From WVXP01 sp964348095 (GTDB lineage Bacteria > Desulfobacterota > BSN033 > WVXP01), in contig CAYGBK010000065.1 in assembly GCA_964348095.1 (NCBI GenBank), positions 62,001 to 126,000 of the forward strand: a stretch of DNA of 64,000 nucleotides. The letters are read 5' to 3'. Shown here in pieces: positions 9,140 to 17,687 of the stretch. Below the pieces are notes generated by a model. It did not search any database and was not told the DNA's origin. It saw only the letters and a list, made by a program, of their open reading frames with translations. The translations under genes and the position numbers were made by a program. The stretch's first letter is position 1. Each line of letters opens with the position of its first letter.

Positions 9140-9705
9140 TCATCTCTGATCGAGTTGGCCCACACGAGCGTCCTCTATGAACCATCGCCCACCCCGAACT
9201 ACCCACTCGTGGATTTCCCGATATGAGATTGCCGTGGGACTGACGACGGCCCCGGGCAATTCGGCCATCTTTCCCCCTTCGAAAGGGGCGACGAGCATGG
9301 CGTTCGTCCTGGGATCCATTCCGTAAACGATAGTTGCCAGGACAATGATCCCATCACGGCGAGAAAGTATGTTCTCTATGTGCAGGAGGCCTGGCCGAAT
9401 AAGCTCTCTCTCCCGAGAGCCCGTCGACAGTATTATTCCTGGATCAATGTCCAACTCGCGAGATTCGAGCTCCAGCATATGACCGTGGACTCGTCTCAAC
9501 CGTTCTGATCGAAGATGATCAGGACGGTCCTTTGGCGAAGGGTAATCGGCAAGGGCATTCCTCTCCTGAGGAATACTGAAGGCAACGCCAAAGTTTTGGG
9601 CCCCATAGTATGCCGTGATCTCTTGGGGAGGGTGGCGGTTAGTGCGGAAAGGAGAACTGGATAAAAGCAAAAAGCGGCGCCGATCAAACCGCCCAAGCCC
9701 TTCAT
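9140..9705 (-). pseudogene. Secreted protein gene with one-base frameshift
   Basis: A signal peptide (MKGLGGLIGAAF then a hydrophobic run ending LLSALTATLP) starts at ATG 9705 with GGAGG five bases upstream, but its frame runs into unrelated residues. The mature reading (EITAYYGAQNFGVAFSIP onward, to 9140) lies in the next frame. Adding one base in the four-base homopolymer at 9625-9628 joins them smoothly, so a single-base deletion or a sequencing error is likely. The mature part is a 150-residue domain of unknown function with no Cys. If the shift is an assembly error, the intact protein is about 188 residues and periplasmic. Confidence 0.6.
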
Positions 9706-9724
9706 TCTTACCTCCATGGCGTTG

Positions 9725-10228
9725 TCAAAAGGAGAAATTCACCGTGACCGTGCACTCCTGACCCCTGAACTTGAGACAGCGACTGAGATCGGGTTTCCGG
9801 GAATAATCCAGGCCCATGGCATCGAACCACCCCTCGATCCTCTCAAAAATTCCACACTCGTAATCCGCTAGGGTCCCTGCTTTCTCCATGCCTCGATGAG
9901 CGAAGCATTCTGAGATGTGAAAAACCTGTGCGTCGTCCCCTGGGTACTCGACCTTAAATTCCATGAAGTCAGGAACAAAGACACGCCAGACCGTTTCAAA
10001 CAGGTCTCGGTATTCATCCATCTTTCTCGGTGATCCGGCCTCGACGGCCTTCATTACTCTCCCGCATTCGATTCTTCCTAACTTTCTACAGACCCGGAGA
10101 TTCATGGGGCTGGCCTCGGCCATCCCGAACCGTGCGGCCGCCTCCCCGTACCATAAGGCATCATGGGTCATCCAGTTCCGAATAAGCATCGATCTCAGCT
10201 CTTCTCTGCTAAAGGATTTTGGTTTCAT
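9725..10228 (-). CDS. DUF6125 family protein (copy 2)
   Basis: 167 residues that align in layout with the copy at 6267: the W-x-x-HDALWYGEAAARFG opening, an internal ETVWRVFVPDF helix, then SECFAHR, YECGIFERIEGW and a short C-terminal strand (ECTVTVNFSF). The two copies share few identical residues beyond these, so the duplication is old or the second was acquired. The paired Cys and His positions are kept. AAGGGA precedes the ATG. Role unknown. Confidence 0.75.
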   Translation of the reverse strand: MKPKSFSREELRSMLIRNWMTHDALWYGEAAARFGMAEASPMNLRVCRKLGRIECGRVMKAVEAGSPRKMDEYRDLFETVWRVFVPDFMEFKVEYPGDDAQVFHISECFAHRGMEKAGTLADYECGIFERIEGWFDAMGLDYSRKPDLSRCLKFRGQECTVTVNFSF

Positions 10229-10294
10229 GATAATTCATCCCTTTCAAGTCGTGTTTCTCAAGATCCTCGTCCTGGATCGTTCGGCCCGGGCCAA

Positions 10295-11338
10295 TTATCT
10301 CACATGGACGGTCACAGCGTGTTCCACGATGCCGTTATTTCCGTAACCCAAGACATTCCAGTGGCCGTTCATCGGCTGTCGATAGCCATCAGAATCGGTC
10401 GCTCGTGACAGCAAGGTATGGTCTTTTTTCTCTGTCGCCGTCCATACATACTGCCAGTGCCTCCAGGCGAACCGCTCATGGGGACCGATCAATGTTGCCA
10501 TGTTCCAGGTCTTACCCTTATCGACCGATACCTCGATGCGCTCGATATTGGCATCGCTGGCGTACGCAACACCAAGTATAGTGATTTGCCCTGTCGAAAC
10601 CTTTTCATCCTGCAGGGGCTGGGTGATGAAGGACTTGAGATTGAGCCTTGTCACGACCGTTCCTGATTCAGGGTCTTCTCCTTTCTGAAATATTCGGTAG
10701 ACCCGGTCCATGTAGTGCCCCCCAAAGGGCTCTGCCAAGACCTTGATTCTGTGTACCCATTTTGCACAATTAGCCCCGGTCCAACCAAGAGCCACCGTCC
10801 GCACAGGATACCCATGCTCCAAAGGCAAGGGCTCGCCGTTCATCTCATAAGCGAGGATGGTCGAAGACATCGCCTTTTCCACCGGAATACTCCGGATGAA
10901 TTTGATCCCGGAGGACCCAAGGGGCTCGTCCAATCCTTCAAAGGCCACGTGTTTGGCACCCGCCTTTAGCCGTGCCTTTTCCAGCACATCCTTCAGCCAA
11001 ACGCCACCCCACACTGCGTTTCCCACTCCGCCAGTGGTCCAAGGATTTCCCGAGGCCTTCTCTTTGAAGAGTGAACGGCCATTACCGGAACATTCAATGG
11101 TATTGGCCACGATTGTCTTCGGCATGCGGATGATCTCATCGAAATTAAGACGTAGGGCCTTTCCCACCTCCCCTTCGATGATCAGGTCCCAATCGGAAAG
11201 AGGAATCGGCTCTTTCATGATTCCGCCCTGGTTCCTTGAGAAGAACATGGAATTGGCCGTGATCCATGAACGGAGACGTTCAGTTGGTGTCTCCGCATTC
11301 AATGGTTTCTCACTCATAACACGCAGGTTCTCTTTCAT
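10295..11338 (-). CDS. Sulfite oxidase-like molybdopterin oxidoreductase
   Basis: About 347 residues. The SUOX-fold pterin domain covers roughly residues 30-220, with the molybdenum-ligating Cys in TIECSGNGRSLF (the counterpart of the QCAGNRR block in sulfite oxidases) and the GWTGANCAKWVHRI block that closes the domain. The C-terminal part, from about 230, is the Ig-like dimerisation domain (IERIEVSVDKGKTW). There is no signal peptide and no heme or other cofactor domain, so it is probably cytoplasmic with a separate electron partner. The frame opens at ATG 11353; ATG 11338 has a G-rich site just before it. The true substrate may not be sulfite. Confidence 0.87.
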   Translation of the reverse strand: MKENLRVMSEKPLNAETPTERLRSWITANSMFFSRNQGGIMKEPIPLSDWDLIIEGEVGKALRLNFDEIIRMPKTIVANTIECSGNGRSLFKEKASGNPWTTGGVGNAVWGGVWLKDVLEKARLKAGAKHVAFEGLDEPLGSSGIKFIRSIPVEKAMSSTILAYEMNGEPLPLEHGYPVRTVALGWTGANCAKWVHRIKVLAEPFGGHYMDRVYRIFQKGEDPESGTVVTRLNLKSFITQPLQDEKVSTGQITILGVAYASDANIERIEVSVDKGKTWNMATLIGPHERFAWRHWQYVWTATEKKDHTLLSRATDSDGYRQPMNGHWNVLGYGNNGIVEHAVTVHVR

Positions 11339-11471
11339 AGTTCTTTCCCCCATAATATTCCCACGTGAGGCTCAGAGATGGGGATCACAGCCGGAGTCAC
11401 CCTTCAAAAATGAATTCCCCGGCTCTTCTCTATCTGTTTCTGCGATGTGAAGCCGCAAAATCGGACCACTT

Positions 11472-11837
11472 TCACCGGGGTAACGCCACGGTTATGGTAT
11501 TACCGCCGTATTCATGGGCCGAGTCGTGAGCCCGAATCGTCACCCGATCAATCTCCTGTGAGATTTTCACCCCAGATAGGCTCCGGGTGAATGGCTGTTC
11601 ATCGACATGCGGGTGGTAGAGGGTGCGAGTGCCGAGAAGGGCACCGCCTGGTCCCACCACATCCCACTTATTGGCGTAGTGTTTCCACCCCTCATCCTCG
11701 TGACGTACTGTCACGTCAAAACGATAGATGTTGCTACCCGTTTTCTCGACATCGACCTTAACGACGTCTGCCTCTCCACCATAGGCCGTAGTCACTGAGA
11801 GCAACAAAAAGGGGACAAGGAATATAAAAGGTCTCAT
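11472..11837 (-). CDS. Secreted hypothetical protein (121 aa)
   Basis: A cleavable signal peptide (MRPFIFLVPFLLLSVTTAYG, then G) precedes a 100-residue beta-rich domain with RFDVTVRHEDEGWKHYANKW and a conserved-looking HPHVDEQPFTRSL segment. This looks like a known but uncharacterised periplasmic family; I cannot name it. No Cys in the mature part. It lies 118 bases upstream of the molybdoenzyme gene on the same strand, which could make it an accessory, but nothing in the sequence proves it. Confidence 0.75.
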   Translation of the reverse strand: MRPFIFLVPFLLLSVTTAYGGEADVVKVDVEKTGSNIYRFDVTVRHEDEGWKHYANKWDVVGPGGALLGTRTLYHPHVDEQPFTRSLSGVKISQEIDRVTIRAHDSAHEYGGNTITVALPR

Positions 11838-11908
11838 TGAATCTCATCCACTCCTGAGTTTTAGAACCATCATCTGTGTCCGATTGACATCCTTCTTTGA
11901 TCGGTCCA

Positions 11909-12337
11909 TCACTTGACCCTCGGAATGGCCTGGACTTTTAGCGTCACCTCGCCGTATCCCAGGCAGTGAACCCCCGCGTCCGGGCACCTCACGTACCTCA
12001 TGAAATGAAAACCATTGGGGTCATGGCCTTCACTCAATCTCTCATTGATGAGCGCGACAGGGATTGTCAGTTGTGAAATCAGATAGATGCACATTTTCCC
12101 GGGACAACGTTTCGTTATGAAATTACCGTCCACGTCCATAATGAGCTTTTGGCCTTTCTTATGCCCTGAATTACAGTGCTTTGCCTCAATAACCTCGGCC
12201 TCAATTGAGTATTGGGGAGCTGCTTGAGAGAGTTGCTTCACATGTCTGATTCTGTGCCCTTTGTCATGAAACGTCTCAAGCTCCGATTGAGAATACCCAA
12301 CCCGTTGCCCGTACTTCTTGATGATTTCTTCGACCAT
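11909..12337 (-). CDS. TIGR04076 family protein
   Basis: 142 residues with the family's arrangement of Cys: a first Cys in EAKHCNSGHKKGQ, then CPGKMCIYLI, then VRCPDAGVHCLGYGEVTLKV. This fits the short TIGR04076 family of strictly anaerobic prokaryotes, whose function is not known. ATG 12337 has GGGG seven bases upstream and starts MVEEIIKKYG. The many Cys suggest metal or thiol chemistry. Its presence alongside two DUF6125 genes points to a shared anaerobic lifestyle rather than one pathway. Confidence 0.82.
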   Translation of the reverse strand: MVEEIIKKYGQRVGYSQSELETFHDKGHRIRHVKQLSQAAPQYSIEAEVIEAKHCNSGHKKGQKLIMDVDGNFITKRCPGKMCIYLISQLTIPVALINERLSEGHDPNGFHFMRYVRCPDAGVHCLGYGEVTLKVQAIPRVK

Positions 12338-12393
12338 GAGATTTCCCCTTTTTGGCCTCAAAGTCTCGAGCTGAACGCCTGAGACAGATGACG

Positions 12394-13080
12394 TCAGGTC
12401 CGAGTGTCTTCATTTCGCTCCCCCACATAGCGATCAGGGTGTTCTGTAAATATCTTGGCGCAGGCAAAAGAACAGAAATAGTAGGTTTTGTCTCCAAATG
12501 GCAATCGTGCAGGGGCTATGTCCTGACTGACTTGCATATGGCAGACAGGATCAAAAAGCTTGGCGCCACCTTCCTGACCCTCTGAGACAACCTCAAAAAC
12601 CACGACCGGCTCTGGGATGTTCTTAAAGCGGATTGGTCCCAGGTCGTGAAACTCCATATCCTCGAGATTGCCAGCCAGAGCGACAACCTTTTCGGTACAT
12701 AGGACTTGATCCCCTCTTGCATAGGAGGCGACTCGTGAGGCCAGGTTAAGTGCCGTCCCGAAGTATTGGCCGGCCTGCTTCAAGATGCTCCCCACATGGA
12801 TCCCGGCGTGGATCGCCAGGAAGTAGGGTTCTCGTTCTATGGCGTCGCGGAGCTTGATAGCCGTTTCGAGTATGGACACAACATCGTCGCCGACAATGAC
12901 GACTTCGTCACCGACTCGTTCCGCAAGGCGAGTGCCAGGAAACAACGTCCCTTTAACGATCTCGACGTATCGGGTCACAATCGTGGCTGCAGAAACGCTT
13001 CCGTGTGCCTCGGTCAGGGCGTAGTAGCCAGACAGATCAGCAACCAAAACGACGCCTGTAAACTCTTTTGAATCAGCCAT
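12394..13080 (-). CDS. Class III nucleotide cyclase domain fused to YHS domain
   Basis: 228 residues. Residues 1-165 are a cyclase homology domain: VADLSGYY supplies the first metal Asp, VGDEVVIVG the second, and LNLASRV the Asn and Arg used in catalysis. Residues about 178-222 are a YHS domain (DPVCHMQV... YYFCSFACAKIF... HPDRYVG) with three Cys that probably bind a metal. No transmembrane segment. YHS domains bind metals in copper ATPases and hydroxylases, so the output could be a metal-sensing cyclase (inference). The domain may lack activity. The ATG is not strongly marked. Confidence 0.85.
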   Translation of the reverse strand: MADSKEFTGVVLVADLSGYYALTEAHGSVSAATIVTRYVEIVKGTLFPGTRLAERVGDEVVIVGDDVVSILETAIKLRDAIEREPYFLAIHAGIHVGSILKQAGQYFGTALNLASRVASYARGDQVLCTEKVVALAGNLEDMEFHDLGPIRFKNIPEPVVVFEVVSEGQEGGAKLFDPVCHMQVSQDIAPARLPFGDKTYYFCSFACAKIFTEHPDRYVGERNEDTRT

Positions 13081-13453
13081 TGCTTAGCTCCCCATCACTC
13101 ATCTGGTGAATCGATCTAGTTCGGTCACCAACGTCTCGACTACCGGTATTGTGGGGTCATCTTCCGTCTGTGTATATTTTACAATAGAGCTCACTCTTTT
13201 CCACTGTTGCGCCAATAGACTTCAGTGCTGGTTTTGCAGAGAAGTCAAGAGGTGCGCCGGTGTTCGGCGGATCTGTTTCTCCAGTCGAGACAGGTCAAAA
13301 AATTCCCCCCCGGGGCACTTCGATCAGGATCCCCTGCGGTAGAAGGGCTTACCTTGACCGCACCGAGGCTCAGGGATACGGGTGCGATCGTATCAACCAT
13401 GCCAGCCTCAGTCGTCGAAATCGTCCCTTCCTAAGGATATTCTTAAAACTGTT
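13081..13453. other. Intergenic region without a recognised gene
   Basis: The 373 bases between the cyclase and amidohydrolase genes hold no frame with protein-like character on either strand, no tandem repeat and no strong terminator that I could see. Confidence 0.5.
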
Positions 13454-15037
13454 CTATCTTGTCCGGATCGTCCGCCCAGGGGTGGCGTCCGTATGTTTTC
13501 CCTTTTCGACCACTACCTGTCCATTGACGATGACCCACTCGATTCCCGATGGAAACTGCCTCGGGTTCTCGTAGGTCCCGTTGTCGATGATTGTGTCTGG
13601 GTCAAACACGGTGATATCGGCGTCGTATTTCTCGGCGATCACGCCTTTCTCTTTCAGTCTCAGTTTAGCGGCTGGTAGGGAGGTCATCTTTCGCACAGCC
13701 TCTTCAAGAGAGAGGATTCCCCGCTCTCGGACATAGGTACCAAGAATCCGAGGATATGTTCCGTAGACCCGTGGATGGGGTTTGCTTCCGCCGAGGAGGC
13801 CGTCGGTTATAAAGCTTACGGATTGATGTCTCATGATCCGGACCACATCGTCTTCATCCATATGAAATATGATCATGCTCACAGCAAGCTCTTCCTCAAT
13901 CAAGAGGTCTAAAGCGACATCGATCGGATCGTGAACTTTCCGTATGGCGGAAATTTCTGCAATGCTTTTCCCCTCGAATTCCTTATTGGCACTGCTCTCC
14001 ACAGATGAAACGAGGATGTTTTCCCAACCGCTCATTGCCGAAAAGTTCTCCCAATCCACTCTCTCACGAATGTCTTTCTTAACGGATGCCCTCTCTTCCA
14101 GCAAAACACGGATGAGCTCGTCTGGCCCTTTTGCGTGATACCAGGGCGGAATGACCGCATGGAGCATCGTGCTTCCGGCCGTGTATGGATACTGGGCAAT
14201 GGTCACATCAACCCCGTTGCGCCGCCCATCATCGAGGATCTCGAGCGCTTTTTGTGAAAGTCCCCAGTTTCTCCTTCTGGAAACCTTAAAATGTGTGATG
14301 AGCACGGAGATTCCCGACTGTCGCCCAACATCGATCACTTCGTCCATTGCCGCCGTCAACCTGTCTCCCTCGCTTCGCATGTGGACGTCGTAGATACCAT
14401 TGTACTGGCAAACAACCTTCGCAATTTCAACGACTTCCTCCACCTTTTGATAGGAATTTGGTGGATAGATGAGCCCCGCAGAGATTCCCCTGGCCCCTTC
14501 CTCCATGCCCTGGGCCGCTATCTGCCGCATCTGATCGATTTCTGCAGGTGTTGCCTCCCGATCGGCCATCCCCATAACCTTGAGCCGGATTGTTCCCAGG
14601 CCAATATAGGAGCTTATATTGAGTGCCGTCGGCAGTCGGTCGATCTTGTCAAAATAGTCCGCCAGGCTTCTCCACGTCCAATCCATCTTGGGATTCCCGT
14701 TCAGTCCAGAGAGATGCTTTTGCCAGGTGGCGACATTTCTCTCATCGATGGGCGCCAGGGACATTCCATCCATTCCCACATTCTCGGTTGTCACACCTTG
14801 CCTGGTTTTTTGTTTTGCTCGCGGATCCAAGAAGATAAAAAGATCCGAGTGGCTATGGCCGTCGATAAACCCCGGACAAACAACGCATCCCTTGGCATCG
14901 ATAGTTTTTCTCGATTCCCATTCAGCCAGTCGTCCAATTTTCACTATCCTGTCGCCGGCAACAGCCAAATCTCCACGGTACCAGGGATTTCCCATGCCAT
15001 CCACGATTCTTCCGTTGAGGATCAACAAGTCGACCAT
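13454..15037 (-). CDS. N-acyl-D-amino-acid deacylase family amidohydrolase
   Basis: 527 residues. GFIDGHSHSD near residue 58 gives the HxH metal pair; ITHFKVS and the Asp in SFITDGLLGG supply further ligands; HPRVYGTYPRILGTYVRE is the signature C-terminal block of D-aminoacylases and related dihydropyrimidinase-like hydrolases. The initial ILNGRIVDGMGNPWYRGDL strand block is the small beta sandwich. It is cytoplasmic and predicted to remove acyl groups from D-amino acids, but the substrate within the superfamily is not certain. The ATG follows an AAAAGGG site. It is alone on this strand. Confidence 0.88.
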   Translation of the reverse strand: MVDLLILNGRIVDGMGNPWYRGDLAVAGDRIVKIGRLAEWESRKTIDAKGCVVCPGFIDGHSHSDLFIFLDPRAKQKTRQGVTTENVGMDGMSLAPIDERNVATWQKHLSGLNGNPKMDWTWRSLADYFDKIDRLPTALNISSYIGLGTIRLKVMGMADREATPAEIDQMRQIAAQGMEEGARGISAGLIYPPNSYQKVEEVVEIAKVVCQYNGIYDVHMRSEGDRLTAAMDEVIDVGRQSGISVLITHFKVSRRRNWGLSQKALEILDDGRRNGVDVTIAQYPYTAGSTMLHAVIPPWYHAKGPDELIRVLLEERASVKKDIRERVDWENFSAMSGWENILVSSVESSANKEFEGKSIAEISAIRKVHDPIDVALDLLIEEELAVSMIIFHMDEDDVVRIMRHQSVSFITDGLLGGSKPHPRVYGTYPRILGTYVRERGILSLEEAVRKMTSLPAAKLRLKEKGVIAEKYDADITVFDPDTIIDNGTYENPRQFPSGIEWVIVNGQVVVEKGKHTDATPGRTIRTR

Positions 15038-15234
15038 CTACCCTTTTCCCCTCTTTCCTTAGTGCACAATAGACTACCGTTTCGTTTCAGTCAACCGGAG
15101 AAAACACCCAATCTTGCAGCTGGGCCCTAACCCTCACAGTCCGTATTGATAAAGATGATTGATCCTTTTCCTGCCATCTGTGGGAAGGGTCTCTCCCTTC
15201 CGAACACGTCCGCCCGGGGCAGGATACAAAATCC

Positions 15235-15262
15235 TTGACAAGTCCTCACGGTCTGTTACGAT
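15235..15262 (+). promoter_or_regulatory. Sigma70-type promoter for the bactofilin-like gene
   Basis: TTGACA at 15235-15240 and TACGAT at 15257-15262 with a 16-base spacer. It lies about 200 bases upstream of the ATG at 15461, leaving a long leader. Confidence 0.55.
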
Positions 15263-15336
15263 CAGCATGTTGACGCTGAGGCCAGTGGGGGGGATATGCC
15301 GAAGCTCGAACGATCGTTAGTCTAATTTGTCGGCCT

Positions 15337-15363
15337 GGCCTATTCAAAAAGCTGGGCCTTTTT
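15337..15363 (+). terminator. Weak hairpin with T run in the leader
   Basis: GGCC pairs with GGCC (15337-15340 with 15355-15358) and AAAAAG with CTTTTT (15346-15351 with 15358-15363), alternatives that end in five Ts. It could act as an attenuator between the promoter and the bactofilin-like gene, but the stems are short. Confidence 0.3.
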
Positions 15364-15460
15364 GGTTGTCATAAGGAGAAGGGACGAGATCCCCGGCTAG
15401 AGATGCTCGAAAAAAGGAGCGGCCAGAGGGAGCAGAGACACGGAAAGGAGGGAACTCACG

Positions 15461-16309
15461 ATGAGGAGAGGGATTGCTTTTTCTCTTATTGGATTGTCGC
15501 TCGCTTTTCTTACCCTCGCTGGAGCGGAAGCTCGGGAGTTGGTCAAGTTCGGTGGCGATGTTGTGGTCGAGGAAGGGACGACCGTGGACAAAGCGGTGGC
15601 AATCGGGGGGAATGTAACCGTCAATGGGGTCATCGAACGTGATGCTGTCGCAGTTGGAGGGTCAATTTTTTTGGGGCCCCAGGCAGTCGTGGGTGGAGAT
15701 GCCGTCTCTGTGGGAGGAACAATTGAAAAAGGCGAGGGAGCCCAAGTTCGAGGGGATGTTGTGGAGGTGAATATTCCAAGGATTTCTTCGATTTTCGGAC
15801 TTTTTTCCCAGGCTAAAGGGCGAGAATGGCTTTGGACCTTTAGGATTATCAGTTTTCTCGGTCTTCTCGCTCTGGCAGTGGTACTCGTGACGGTTATTCC
15901 GAAACCATTCGATTCAGTCCTGAGGACGGTGGAGGAGAATATCCTTCGATCGATTCTCTGGGGCCTGGTGGGGCTGGTGATCATCATTTTTCTCGCTGTA
16001 TCGCTGGTGGTGTCTTTGGTCGGGATACCGTTGATACCGTTGGAATTTATGCTGGTCGGCTGTGCATTTCTGGTTGGCTATGTTGCGATGGCCCAACTGA
16101 TTGGCAGTAAGATGGCGACCGCAGCGAAGAAGCCCCATCTCAACGTGATCTGGGCGACCATGTTGGGTCTCATAGTCCTATGGGTGATTGGCTGGGTGCC
16201 CGTGCTGGGTTGGCTGGTCAAGGGGGCCGCCTTGTTCCTCGGTTTTGGAGGTGTTGTTGCAGGCCTGCTCGGCGCTGCGAAAAGCCATCGAGAGAAGAAA
16301 AAGACGTGA
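15461..16309 (+). CDS. Bactofilin-like polymer-forming membrane protein
   Basis: 282 residues. A signal peptide (to about residue 25) is followed by a repetitive beta-helix-like stretch (VAIGGNVTVNGVIERDAVAVGG, then further GG-x-V units, to about 105), as in polymer-forming cytoskeletal proteins. The rest is membrane: helices at about 125-147, 163-195, 205-220 and 230-260, and a basic tail. Thus the beta-helix should lie outside the cytoplasm, unlike classical bactofilins. GGAGGG is well placed before the ATG. It is convergent with the SHOCT-like/DUF2089 pair, a neighbour combination that may be functional (inference). Confidence 0.75.
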   Translation: MRRGIAFSLIGLSLAFLTLAGAEARELVKFGGDVVVEEGTTVDKAVAIGGNVTVNGVIERDAVAVGGSIFLGPQAVVGGDAVSVGGTIEKGEGAQVRGDVVEVNIPRISSIFGLFSQAKGREWLWTFRIISFLGLLALAVVLVTVIPKPFDSVLRTVEENILRSILWGLVGLVIIIFLAVSLVVSLVGIPLIPLEFMLVGCAFLVGYVAMAQLIGSKMATAAKKPHLNVIWATMLGLIVLWVIGWVPVLGWLVKGAALFLGFGGVVAGLLGAAKSHREKKKT

Positions 16310-16531
16310 AGGATTGGCCCTTACGTGGCGCCGAGAGAGCGGGACCGTGTGGTGGCTCTTATTTCTGTATTCCTCTCTCTTCGTGTTTTGAAAGAGGCTG
16401 CCAAGGCCCGAAGGACCCGAGAAAGCACCGGAGACTGACTGGAAAATTTGTGAAACCATCTTCGGTTTGAAGAGAAACCTCTCTGGTAAGACGTTCGTCC
16501 AGATGGAAAAGGATCCAACGAAGGGCAGGGG

Positions 16532-16963
16532 CTACTCACAAAAGATACGAACCTTCTCCTTGTCACTGTCGACGTCTACACTGAGGTCCGCGAGAGCCTC
16601 GATGAGCTCTTCAAGTTTCTCTCCATCGAGTGACGAAAGATCGAAATTGACGCCTTTTTCTTTAAGGGAATCGGTTACCCTGTTTTTCACGTGCTGAGGC
16701 ATGATTGAACCGAGTTTGATCCCCGCCCTGAGAATATGCAGGGGAATGCGGATGTTCACCCGTTCATGTTTACCGTTTGCACCGGCTTTCGGCTCGACGT
16801 GAACTCTGAAGTACTTCAACTTTCTCCCTTTCGTGTGGGACGGCACGTCCTGTCCTGATCCGTCGGCCTGGATGTCTAAAGCATCGAGCAGTTTCTCTGC
16901 CTCTGAGACGGTGATCTTTCCCTCGGCGAGCATGGTTAAGATCTTTTGGCGGTCTTCACTCAT
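16532..16963 (-). CDS. SHOCT-like domain protein (DUF2089 partner)
   Basis: 143 residues from ATG 16963, which has GGAGGATCCTC before it; the longer reading to 17074 lacks this. The N-terminal EDRQKILTMLAEGKITVSEA is a SHOCT-like helical hairpin. The middle (RKLKYFRVHVEP... ERVNIRIPLHILRAGIKLG) resembles the beta strands of DUF4097/YvlB-type proteins, and the end is an acidic helix. It is probably co-transcribed with the DUF2089 gene 141 bases upstream. The HTH gene's own C-terminus ends in a similar ILxxGxITVEEA motif, so the two proteins may interact (inference). Confidence 0.72.
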   Translation of the reverse strand: MSEDRQKILTMLAEGKITVSEAEKLLDALDIQADGSGQDVPSHTKGRKLKYFRVHVEPKAGANGKHERVNIRIPLHILRAGIKLGSIMPQHVKNRVTDSLKEKGVNFDLSSLDGEKLEELIEALADLSVDVDSDKEKVRIFCE

Positions 16964-17104
16964 GAGGATCCTCCTCTGGATAAGACGTATCAAACCTGTT
17001 ATCCCTTCCCTCAGCCTTAACGGGTTTTGCCTGAATCTCCTGGGGACCATCTGATGACACCCTCTTCTCCACAACCCGCAGTCGAACGGTCCCAGGGGGC
17101 CGTA

Positions 17105-17467
17105 TCACTGTCTGAGCCTCTCCAATGCTTCCTCAACGGTTATGTCACCGTGTTCGAGGAGCTCCAGCGCTTCTGTTTGTGAGGGTACGGGCGCGATATC
17201 CACGAAATCAAGCTTCTGCGAAATTCGGTTGAGCCGGTTTTTGACCGTTGGATAACTGACTCCGAAAAGTCGTTCCATCTCCTTGATCGAACCATGGCTC
17301 TTGACGAAAGCCGCGACAAATATTTGGTCTTCCGTGGACAACCGAGCCAGGGGCGGCAGGTCGAAGATGCCTTCGATTGAAATCTCTTTTCGTGGCAGTC
17401 TGACTTTTTCGATCAAGAACTCTTCGCCATTGGTCAGCCGCGTCAGTTCTTGCCAATCCTTTGCCAT
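17105..17467 (-). CDS. DUF2089 family HTH regulator
   Basis: 120 residues. The central domain has a sigma-factor-like helix-turn-helix (IKEMERLFGVSYPTVKNRLN, about residues 62-81) after LSTEDQIFVAAFVKSHG, which identifies DUF2089. The C-terminus (ELLEHGDITVEEALERL) is a SHOCT-like helical motif. A likely DNA-binding regulator of the two-gene unit with the SHOCT-like gene. The promoter just upstream has a 14-base palindrome over its -10, which would suit self-regulation. Confidence 0.82.
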   Translation of the reverse strand: MAKDWQELTRLTNGEEFLIEKVRLPRKEISIEGIFDLPPLARLSTEDQIFVAAFVKSHGSIKEMERLFGVSYPTVKNRLNRISQKLDFVDIAPVPSQTEALELLEHGDITVEEALERLRQ

Positions 17468-17486
17468 AAAATCGCCTCGTTCAATT

Positions 17487-17524
17487 TATTTAATTAAATA
17501 TACACCAAATATTAAAAAAGTCAA
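17487..17524 (-). promoter_or_regulatory. Promoter with 14-bp palindrome, candidate DUF2089 operator
   Basis: On the minus strand TTGACT (17519-17524) and TATATT (17497-17502) are separated by 16 bases. A perfect 14-base palindrome, TATTTAATTAAATA (17487-17500), overlaps the -10 and runs toward the start of the DUF2089 gene. The AT-rich block differs from surrounding DNA. Confidence 0.6.
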
Positions 17525-17623
17525 CTAGAAAATTAATAAAAGTCATTTTTTATTCCCAATTCTCTGAAATTATTTAAGTTCGATCTGAATCAAATTATCA
17601 TCCTCTTGTCTGGGCGATATGAT

Positions 17624-17653
17624 TTGACACCGTCCCGGCGCCTAACTTATAAT
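17624..17653 (+). promoter_or_regulatory. Promoter for cyclase-TPR gene
   Basis: TTGACA (17624-17629) and the consensus TATAAT (17648-17653), spaced by 18 bases, lie 35 bases before the ATG at 17688. It is divergent from the DUF2089 promoter about 100 bases away. Confidence 0.7.
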
Positions 17654-17687
17654 CAGTGCCGGGAGTCAGTTGCTCGGAGAGACCTAT

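Larger units (their letters stand above)
15038..15460. other. Intergenic region with promoter and leader
   Basis: No gene of normal size. It holds the sigma70-type promoter at 15235-15262, a ten-codon frame at 15296-15325 and a short hairpin before the next gene, described separately. Confidence 0.5.
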
